Source: an uncultured Aquimarina sp.
GTDB lineage: Bacteria; Bacteroidota; Bacteroidia; Flavobacteriales; Flavobacteriaceae
Direction: 5' to 3'
DNA: 64,000 nucleotides
NCBI GenBank assembly: GCA_947496705.1
Contig: CANMDW010000004.1
Span: 186,001 to 250,000, forward strand
The position numbers and the translations under genes were made by a program. The notes beneath the pieces are model-generated. The model did not search any database, was not told the DNA's origin, and worked only from the letters and a program-made list of their open reading frames with translations. Numbering within the stretch: the first letter of the stretch is position 1; each line of letters opens with the position of its first letter. Shown one piece after another: positions 57,483 through 64,000 of this stretch.

Positions 57483-58205
57483 TTATAACATTCTAACCAA
57501 AAATTCTTCCTTTTTGGATCTGCTAATGCTTACATGTTTATGATTGCTCATAATCAGGGTTCCTCCTTCGCACTTTCGATAGGCTAGTACATGATTTAAA
57601 TTGATAAAATAGGAATTATGCACTCGGAAAAAGCATGGAATATTACAAAAGAGGGATTCTACTTCTTTTAAGGTTTTAGACAACATTTCCTTACGATTTT
57701 TGGTGAGATACACATTGGTATAATTCCCTTCGGCCTTAAGAAAAATCACCTCATCATAATCAAAAAAGCTAATGGCCCCATTAATACAAAGCCCTACACG
57801 GTTTTTTACAGCACCGGGAAATGCCGGTAGCTGATTCTTTTTTTGTTGTAGCTGTTTTTCTAACCGATCCACCACTTTGATCAAATCGTCTTTGTCTACT
57901 GGTTTAAGAAGATAGTCAAATGCAGGTACTTTAATGGCCTGTAATGCATATTCATCGTAAGCAGTGACAAAAACAATTTTTGATTCGATAGCTCCTAAAT
58001 TTTCCAATAAGTCAAACCCAGACATTTTTGACATCTGTATATCCAAAAATATACAATCGGGTTTGTTCGCAAGAATACTTTGCATGGCACATTGGGGATC
58101 ATTTACCATATCCAGTATTTGTACTTTAGGGCAGTATTTTTTTAATTTCCATTCCAGTGCTTCCAGGGCATTGGTTTCATCGTCGATTAATATGCTTGTG
58201 ATCAT
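57483..58205 (-). CDS. LytTR-family response regulator
   Basis: The 240-aa product has a receiver domain (Asp8/Asp9, phospho-acceptor Asp55 in CIFLDIQMSKMSG, VTAYDEYALQA, and the Lys motif LLKPVDKDD) and a C-terminal LytTR DNA-binding domain (LKAEGNYTNVYL, MLSKTLKEVESLF, FFRVHNSYFINLNHVLAY, ISRSKKEEF). ATG 58205 opens the pair and the kinase gene follows after 4 bp. No promoter consensus was found in the ~100 bp upstream. Targets are unknown; the GH74-like gene divergently oriented ~600 bp away is one possibility by position only. Confidence 0.93.
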   Translation of the reverse strand: MITSILIDDETNALEALEWKLKKYCPKVQILDMVNDPQCAMQSILANKPDCIFLDIQMSKMSGFDLLENLGAIESKIVFVTAYDEYALQAIKVPAFDYLLKPVDKDDLIKVVDRLEKQLQQKKNQLPAFPGAVKNRVGLCINGAISFFDYDEVIFLKAEGNYTNVYLTKNRKEMLSKTLKEVESLFCNIPCFFRVHNSYFINLNHVLAYRKCEGGTLIMSNHKHVSISRSKKEEFLVRML

Positions 58206-58309
58206 AACTTTTGTTTTTTACGTTAGCTTCAAAAATCAATAGATCCAATTACAATTTTAACATGATGAGGTTTGGTGGATATTGCTATCTACTCAAAACA
58301 TTTTGCCTA

Positions 58310-58470
58310 GTGTTAAGTTAAGCTAAAACCTACGCATAATTCAATGCATCTTTTGCGGTATCCTTTCGTTAAAAAATAATTCCATAGCTACGGCTATGCA
58401 ATGATTTTTTGCCTAAGCCTACCACAAAATCCACGATTGTTTTATACGTCATTTCAGCTTGACTTAACAC
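58310..58470. mobile_element. 161-bp MITE-like palindromic element
   Basis: GTGTTAAGTTAAGCT (58310-58324) and AGCTTGACTTAACAC (58456-58470) are inverted with 14 of 15 matches. The centre is a long hairpin around CATAGC-tacg-GCTATG with AAAAAAT / ATTTTTT arms and further partial pairing. It carries no gene. The rest of the 609-bp gap on both sides shows nothing firm. Confidence 0.7.
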
Positions 58471-58814
58471 GGGTATTTACTTTTTAAATTTTCACCTTAT
58501 ATAGATCCAATGCTTCATTGTTTTTCAGATTGCAGCACTATAAACCTTATATACTCAAAGATATTTTTTCTATATATATATACCAATAGTATAAAACAAT
58601 GAATTACAACTAGTGGTATACCCTTAAGCTGTCTAAATCATTTACTAAAACGTATAGACCAATACAAGACAATACTTTTTTTTGACCATCCATCAGGGAA
58701 TTCTATCCAACCACTAAATACTTAATTCTTCCAATACCCATATTCAATACTTTAGATTCGTTAGTTGCTCTTTTGACCAAAGATGCAATCTACCCACATA
58801 AAAACCCGAAATCT

Positions 58815-61800
58815 ATGAAAAGACAATTCAAATACCTATTTATCAGTGCATTACTGTTGTGTAATTATTCCTTGACAGCACAAAAAGAGGGATGGAATAC
58901 CCTAAAAACCGGTGCTGGAGGATGGATAACCGGTATGGATATTCACCCTTCGGGAAGTCCGATCCTGGTGAGGTCTGATGTTGGTGGGGCATACAGATAC
59001 AGACCTGCTACCAACGATTGGATACAACTGGTTACCAACAATAGTATTCCTGCTGAAGATGTAATGTTTGATCAATATCAGGGAGTACTAAGCATCGTAT
59101 CGGCTCCTTCCAATAATACCATAACCTACATGGCCTACAATCGTTCGGTTTATAGAAGTACCGATCAGGGTGATACCTGGATCAAGAGTAACATCTCGTT
59201 GCCCATGAGTCCCAATAATGACAGTTCGAAACTTTCCGGTGAACGGCTGGCTGTAGATCCCGCCAATGCCAATGTAGTCTACTTTGGATCTATTAATGAT
59301 GGCTTATGGCACACCACCAACGGAAATACATGGAGCAAGGTACAAGGTATTCCTTCAGGGACAAATGGTGCCGGTATACGACAAATATTGTTTGACAAAA
59401 ACTCTGGAACCATTGACGGAAAAACCAAACGTATCTACCTGTTTATTGATGGAGCTGGCATTTATAAATCAGACAATGCCGGGCAAAGCTGGCAGAATAT
59501 TTCTTTTGCTTCCGGCGTTCAGTTTTTGGATGCTGAAATCGCTGCCGACGGCAAAGTATATACCTGCGGATCTTTTGGTTTGCAACAGTACAATGGCAGC
59601 CAGTGGCGCAATATTCGAAATCCCGGTGTGCAAAGACGTACTATTGGTGAAATTGCCGTAGATCCTTTTGATGCCAATCGCATTATTACCCTAAGCAATG
59701 GCTTTTCTGAAACGGCAAGGACCCTCAATGCCAATGCTACAACCGTAAACTGGGTGAACATTACCAATAGAAAGGTTGCCAACAATATCCCCTGGTTGGC
59801 CTGGGCAGACGTAGCATGGTTTTCACTGGGAGAGGCGGTTTTTGATCCCTCAGTTCGAAATAAAGTTTGGGTCGCTCATGGGGTAGGAACCTGGTACTTT
59901 GTCGATGACGGCAGTACTACAAACCATGATTGGATTGAAACCGCTGCCGGCCAGGAGCATATGGTTGCCAATGATCTTATTGCGTTACCCAATGATAAAA
60001 CAGTTACTGCGTTCTGGGATCGAAAGCTATTTCGACATGAAAATGTAGATACATACCCATTAATTCATCAACCTAATAATCAATTTGGCTCGGCATGGGA
60101 TATAGATCAAAGTCCCGAAGACCCTAATCACCTGGTGGCGATCATCGAAGATCATCGTGGCTGCTGTACCTCTAATGATTCTGGTGTTTCTACTGATGGA
60201 GGCCAAACCTGGACTACCTTTGCAAACCTTCCGCCAGGAAGTGATAAAAAGAAATATGGCCGAATTGCCATAAGTGCAGGAGATAAAAACAATATCGTTT
60301 GGATGCGGGGAATTGGCGAAAAGGATGGCTCAGCACCCGATATATATTATACTGTCAACGGAGGAAGCTCTTGGATAAAAACTACCATCCCCGGAGCTGG
60401 GACTGGTTGCTGTCTGGACTGGAAACATTTTATCAGAAATTCGCTGGTAGCCGATCGTGTAAACCCTCATACCTTCTATATCTACGATTATACAAATGGT
60501 AATATATATAGCTCTACTAATAAAGGAGCTACCTGGACTACCCATCCCCAAGTGTTACCTGCCTATTCATTTCATACTACTTTGGTTGCCGTACCAGGAA
60601 AAGCAGATCATCTGCTTTTTGCCGATGGGCCCGATAGCCTGCATAGCAGTATTTCGCCGGCCATGCATTCTACCGATGGAGGAAAAATGTGGACCGCACT
60701 ACCCAACACCAGCCAGGTCATCAATATTGCCGTAGGAAAAGCAGCAGCGCAATCTGCCTATCCCACCATTTTTATCCAGGGAAAAGTGAATGGCGATTTT
60801 GGATATTATATGTCTACAGATCAGGGAAATAGCTGGATTCCTATCGGAAAATACCCTACAGGTATTTACGATTGGGCCAAAGTACTACAGGGAGACATGA
60901 ATGTTTTTGGGAGGGTATTTGTAGGGTTCCCGGGCAATAGCTTTGTGTATTACAATCATGAGGGTGGAGTAGATCCTCCTCCGCCCACTCCTGCAGAAGA
61001 TATGATTTGTAAGGCTTCTACTCCGCTTAGTATAGATGGTGATCTGGATGCCGTTTGGGAATCAATTGATCCTAAAATATTACAAAATAACACAGGAGTA
61101 GTTACCAATGATACCGACCTATCCGGAAATTACAGAACGGCCTGGGATAATGACTATCTGTATGTGTATGTTTCTGTACAAGATGATATCCTGAACAATG
61201 ACTCGGTAAACCCCTGGGAAGATGACAGTGTAGAGATCTATATAGATGGCGGAAATGAAAAAAACAGTACCTACGATCAAAACGACCACCAATTGGTGTT
61301 TGGATATAATGACCCGGTAGCCTACCACCCTTCGACAGGAATTCAGGATCCTGCCGGTGTACAATTCAGTCAACAAGAGACTGGCATAGGTTATGATGTT
61401 GAAGTGCGTATCGCCTGGTCGTTTATTGGGGCTTCTGTTGCTGCCGATCAGAAAATAGGTATTGATGTGCACTTTAATGACGATGATGACGGAGCCGGCA
61501 GAGACGGTAAATTGATGTGGTCTGATCTGGCCGATATTGCCTATACAGATACTTCAGTATTTGGAACAATGCAATTGGATAATGAAAACTGTACAATAAC
61601 CACACCTCCACCTACTGCTGAAGATGTAATGTGTAAAACTTCTTTCCCTCCAAGTATCGATGGGTACAAAGATCTTATTTGGGAGTCGGGTATGTCCCAA
61701 ACTTTACAAAACAAGGCAGATACTGTTACTGGTGAAAACGACTTGTTTGGTACTTACAATATCGCCTGGGATAATGACTATTTGTATGTGTATGCTTCTG

Positions 61801-62501
61801 TACAAGATGATATCCTTAACAATGACTCGGTAAAACCCTGGGACGATGACAGTGTAGAGATCTATATAGATGGCGGCAATGAAAAAGGAAGCAGTTATGA
61901 CCAAAATGACCATCAATTGGTTTTTAGATACAATGATCCGGTTGTATACCACCCTTCGACAGGAATTCAGGATCCTGCCGGGGTGCAATTTAGCCAGCAA
62001 GAGACCAGTATTGGTTACGATGTTGAAGTGCGTATCGCCTGGTCTTTTATTGGAGTTACTGCTACTGCCGATCAGCAAATAGGGATTGATATCCATGTAA
62101 ATGACGACGATAACGGAGCCGGCAGAGACGGTAAATTGATGTGGTCTGATACCCAGGATATCGCATATATGAATCCATCGGTATTCACATCCTTATCCCT
62201 GTCAGCAGCTTCCTGTTTAAACAGTAGCAGCAATATGGGTACCCTATCGGATGATGAAATAACAATTTTCCCGGTCCCTGCCAAAGACAAGTTACATATC
62301 TCATTAAATCCTGATATCTCTATTCGTCAAATAAGACTGGTACATGTTAGCGGAAATGTAGCCTTGCATGAAAATGGCATATCGAATACTCATGGATTGA
62401 TAACGATTGATACCCGTTTGCTTACCCATGAAGGGATGTATTTCCTGGAGCTGTATACCCGTAGCGGAAAAATCACTAAAAAGATACTCATTACCAAATA
62501 A
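58815..62501 (+). CDS. Secreted GH74-like (BNR/Vps10-type propeller) enzyme with two CBM9 modules and T9SS domain
   Basis: Start ATG 58815 gives a signal peptide ending TAQ; an upstream TTG is rejected. The 1228-aa protein has two seven-bladed-type propeller halves (~22-725) with BNR/Asp-box repeats (SVYRSTDQGDTWIK, GIYKSDNAGQSWQ, GVSTDGGQTW). RSDVGGAYRYR with Asp55 matches the general-base region of GH74 xyloglucanases, and SAWDIDQSPEDPNHL (Asp429/Asp431) the second catalytic region, by eye. Two CBM9-type modules (~727-925 and ~935-1130) precede a T9SS type A domain (IFPVPAKDKLHI). GH74 enzymes cut xyloglucan; in this organism the substrate could also be another glucan. Its direct neighbours on both sides are unrelated. 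Confidence 0.85.
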   Translation: MKRQFKYLFISALLLCNYSLTAQKEGWNTLKTGAGGWITGMDIHPSGSPILVRSDVGGAYRYRPATNDWIQLVTNNSIPAEDVMFDQYQGVLSIVSAPSNNTITYMAYNRSVYRSTDQGDTWIKSNISLPMSPNNDSSKLSGERLAVDPANANVVYFGSINDGLWHTTNGNTWSKVQGIPSGTNGAGIRQILFDKNSGTIDGKTKRIYLFIDGAGIYKSDNAGQSWQNISFASGVQFLDAEIAADGKVYTCGSFGLQQYNGSQWRNIRNPGVQRRTIGEIAVDPFDANRIITLSNGFSETARTLNANATTVNWVNITNRKVANNIPWLAWADVAWFSLGEAVFDPSVRNKVWVAHGVGTWYFVDDGSTTNHDWIETAAGQEHMVANDLIALPNDKTVTAFWDRKLFRHENVDTYPLIHQPNNQFGSAWDIDQSPEDPNHLVAIIEDHRGCCTSNDSGVSTDGGQTWTTFANLPPGSDKKKYGRIAISAGDKNNIVWMRGIGEKDGSAPDIYYTVNGGSSWIKTTIPGAGTGCCLDWKHFIRNSLVADRVNPHTFYIYDYTNGNIYSSTNKGATWTTHPQVLPAYSFHTTLVAVPGKADHLLFADGPDSLHSSISPAMHSTDGGKMWTALPNTSQVINIAVGKAAAQSAYPTIFIQGKVNGDFGYYMSTDQGNSWIPIGKYPTGIYDWAKVLQGDMNVFGRVFVGFPGNSFVYYNHEGGVDPPPPTPAEDMICKASTPLSIDGDLDAVWESIDPKILQNNTGVVTNDTDLSGNYRTAWDNDYLYVYVSVQDDILNNDSVNPWEDDSVEIYIDGGNEKNSTYDQNDHQLVFGYNDPVAYHPSTGIQDPAGVQFSQQETGIGYDVEVRIAWSFIGASVAADQKIGIDVHFNDDDDGAGRDGKLMWSDLADIAYTDTSVFGTMQLDNENCTITTPPPTAEDVMCKTSFPPSIDGYKDLIWESGMSQTLQNKADTVTGENDLFGTYNIAWDNDYLYVYASVQDDILNNDSVKPWDDDSVEIYIDGGNEKGSSYDQNDHQLVFRYNDPVVYHPSTGIQDPAGVQFSQQETSIGYDVEVRIAWSFIGVTATADQQIGIDIHVNDDDNGAGRDGKLMWSDTQDIAYMNPSVFTSLSLSAASCLNSSSNMGTLSDDEITIFPVPAKDKLHISLNPDISIRQIRLVHVSGNVALHENGISNTHGLITIDTRLLTHEGMYFLELYTRSGKITKKILITK
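60996..62216. repeat. Direct duplication of the CBM9 module
   Basis: Copies from 60996 and from 61620 (624 bp = 208 codons apart) share long identical stretches, for example around the NDYLYVYxSVQDDILNNDSV segment and the HPSTGIQDPAGVQFSQQET segment. Confidence 0.85.
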
Positions 62502-62596
62502 CTGTATTAAAAATATGGATGCCCTTAGTACGAAAGATTACCCCCCGATCACTAAGGGGCCGTATCCGGGGGAAAATCAAATAATAATATGTATAT

Positions 62597-62750
62597 CCGC
62601 AATTGTACCTGTACCAAAAATCAAAGCATTTTCTTCTCCCTTTAGGGATAGGGGTAAAAAGAAAATGCTGAAAATTCAGTTATGTACCCCTAATCCTAAA
62701 GGGAGTAACTGAATTCTCTGTGCTATGAATGACTACAGGTACAATTGCGG
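62597..62750. repeat. Inverted pair of hairpins with a shared loop and different arms
   Basis: A 17-bp perfect outer inverted repeat, CCGCAATTGTACCTGTA (62597) / TACAGGTACAATTGCGG (62734), encloses two hairpins. Hairpin A has arms AGCATTTTCTT (62625) and AAGAAAATGCT (62659); hairpin B has arms AATTCAGTTA (62673) and TAACTGAATT (62706). The loops (62636-62656 and 62685-62705) are 19/21 complementary to each other (CTCCCTTTAGG... in A, its reverse complement in B). Nothing here encodes protein. Confidence 0.85.
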
Positions 62751-62792
62751 CTAATCAATAATAATAATTTTAATAACTTAAATACTGTAGAA

Positions 62793-63398
62793 ATGAAAAA
62801 AATACTTTTTTTACTCGCTTTAATTGGAGTTTCATATGGAGCTAGTGCCCAGGACGAAATCCTAAATGGAAATTTAAAATTTGTATCTGAATACAATGAA
62901 ATCTTATGGCCTGTAAACCCAAATCCAGATCACCCTTATGGAGGAGGAATCACGGGAGATGATTTTACTTGGAAAAGGTTAACCTTATTTCATGGGCATA
63001 GTATCGACTTGCAAACCGGGAGCAATACTGTAGACTCAAAAAAATCCAGATTATATATTAATACAGCCGGAAATGTAGGGATTGGAACCAGAAACCCGGA
63101 TGCAAAATTAACGGTGGCAGGAAATGTTAATGCCCGACAGGTTAAAGTGACCGTAAATGCCGGAGCCGATTTTGTTTTTGAACCCGATTACCAACTCCCC
63201 TCTTTAAACGCTATTGAAGCCTATGTTAAAGAACATAAACACCTGCCCGAGATTGCTTCAGAAGAGGCAATGAAAGAAAATGGTTTGGATCTGGGAAGCT
63301 TTCAAATCCAATTGCTGCAAAAAATAGAAGAGCTTACGCTGCATATGATCCAGCAGGATAAACAAATCAAAGCATTAAAAGCCAATCAGAGCAAGTGA
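62793..63398 (+). CDS. Secreted tail-fibre-like protein with C-terminal coiled coil (paralogue 2)
   Basis: Start ATG 62793 gives a signal peptide (MKKILFLLALIGVSYGASAQ). The 201-aa product shares with the gene at 52418 the motif NVGIGTRNPDAKLTVAGNV, the segment VFEPDYQLPSLNAIEAYVKE, HKHLPEIASEEAM and the coiled coil LLQKIEELTLHMIQQDKQIK. Its N-terminal part differs (NGNLKFVSEYNEILWPVNPN). It precedes a probable amidase gene by 170 bp with a terminator between. Function unknown; the shared ending suggests a conserved assembly or attachment module. Confidence 0.75.
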   Translation: MKKILFLLALIGVSYGASAQDEILNGNLKFVSEYNEILWPVNPNPDHPYGGGITGDDFTWKRLTLFHGHSIDLQTGSNTVDSKKSRLYINTAGNVGIGTRNPDAKLTVAGNVNARQVKVTVNAGADFVFEPDYQLPSLNAIEAYVKEHKHLPEIASEEAMKENGLDLGSFQIQLLQKIEELTLHMIQQDKQIKALKANQSK

Positions 63399-63436
63399 TA
63401 ATGATACTCATATTGTGTTAGGTTGATGAATGAATT

Positions 63437-63495
63437 GGAGAGAAGTTTAGTTAAACTTAAGTCTTTTGGAAAAACAACAACTACTCTCCTTTTTA
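63437..63495 (+). terminator. Terminator after the tail-fibre-like gene
   Basis: GGAGAG (63437) pairs with CTCTCC (63484) followed by TTTTT; the loop contains the near-palindrome AAGTTTAGTTAAACTT. Confidence 0.5.
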
Positions 63496-63568
63496 TTCAA
63501 AATTCAATAGATCTAATACCCTATATCATAAGTATCCAGATACTACTTAACTACTAAAACACATCGAA

Positions 63569-64000
63569 ATGAAAAAAACATATATAATCAAAATACTAGG
63601 TTTCTTAGTTGCTGTACTTCTATCTTCAACGATAAGTACTGCACAAAACCTTTTGAAACACGAATCTTCTCAAAGCATTGTCGGTGGATTTACTTCAGGA
63701 AACCATCGTTTTTCAAAACAGCTCATGAAAAGCGCACAGGGAATACCTACTACATATTGGATATCTCCAAAAATACAGGTGCCCTTAAAAAATGTTACCC
63801 CCTTTCTTTCTTTTAGTACCCGATGGGAAGGTAACGGAATGGATACTGACGATTATACCCTGGAGCTACGCAGTTCTGTTGATGGCGGCAAGCACTGGTC
63901 TAAATGGACCTCATACGATTTTGATCACCATATGGCACCCACTCCTGAGATGGTTGTTACCCAGCTAAAAAGTCTATCGGCAAAAACTACCCATATACAA
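63569..64000 (+). CDS. Start of a secreted protein, possibly an N-acetylmuramoyl-L-alanine amidase (3' end outside window)
   Basis: ATG 63569 opens a frame that runs off the window (144 codons visible). It begins MKKTYIIKILGFLVAVLLSS and has a signal peptide ending TAQ. The visible part has an N-terminal beta-sandwich pattern, FLSFSTRWEG, LELRSSVDGGKHWSKWTSYD, like the leader domain of exported PGRP-type amidases in Flavobacteriia and actinomycetes. No catalytic motif is visible yet, so the enzymatic call is tentative. Confidence 0.5.
   Translation, partial: MKKTYIIKILGFLVAVLLSSTISTAQNLLKHESSQSIVGGFTSGNHRFSKQLMKSAQGIPTTYWISPKIQVPLKNVTPFLSFSTRWEGNGMDTDDYTLELRSSVDGGKHWSKWTSYDFDHHMAPTPEMVVTQLKSLSAKTTHIQ

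Noticed and set aside
1..64000. rRNA or tRNA genes
   Set aside because: No rRNA segment or tRNA cloverleaf was recognised by eye in the intergenic regions; a tRNAscan run would be needed to exclude them fully.

Overview
The window looks like a chromosome segment of a marine, polysaccharide-degrading member of the Bacteroidota, most likely Flavobacteriaceae (Aquimarina-like by general character; this is inference, as no rRNA or other marker gene is present). The evidence is the low G+C, a SusC/SusD pair, many secreted enzymes ending in type IX secretion (T9SS) sorting domains, lipoproteins with Bacteroidota-type signals, and promoters matching the Bacteroidota -7 consensus TAnnTTTG.

Region 1 (1-20605, all on +) is a tightly packed run of six genes for giant exported proteins: the end of an outer-membrane-type protein, a 1906-aa Fn3 protein built like a Bacteroidota polymorphic toxin (degenerate zincin-like site, helical pre-toxin region, variable C-terminal tip), a 167-aa gene overlapping its stop codon in the position of an immunity gene, a 1627-aa beta-rich protein, a 695-aa Fn3 protein and a 2044-aa SprB-repeat adhesin with a T9SS domain. 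This is the best candidate for an undescribed system in the window. Region 2 (20606-23160) holds a small lipoprotein with EF-hand-like loops, an 11-unit 21-bp tandem array and a hypothetical gene.

Region 3 (23160-46572) is a beta-glucan (laminarin-type) utilisation locus. On the - strand lie a secreted multimodular GH16 and a GH5 enzyme. On the + strand lie a beta-lactamase-fold lipoprotein, a membrane-tethered propeller/LuxR-type regulator, then SusC, SusD, a surface glycan-binding lipoprotein and a GH16 lipoprotein in one operon, followed by a GH3 beta-glucosidase and an endonuclease/exonuclease/phosphatase-family protein. The expected flow is extracellular cleavage by GH16/GH5, capture by the surface lipoproteins, import through SusCD, and periplasmic hydrolysis by GH3, with the sensor regulating the operon.

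Region 4 (46600-64000) is a mosaic of single genes: a small integral membrane protein, a STAS-like protein, a WYL regulator remnant, a 165-bp MITE, a secreted GH18 chitinase with two chitin-binding modules, an HU-like DNA-binding protein with its terminator, two paralogous secreted tail-fibre-like proteins, a beta-helix T9SS protein, a Cys-rich lipoprotein, a LytS/LytTR two-component pair, a second palindromic MITE, a GH74-like T9SS protein with two CBM9 modules, and the start of a probable secreted amidase. Intergenic DNA is rich in palindromic repeats, including a pair of hairpins with shared loops and different arms near 62.7 kb.
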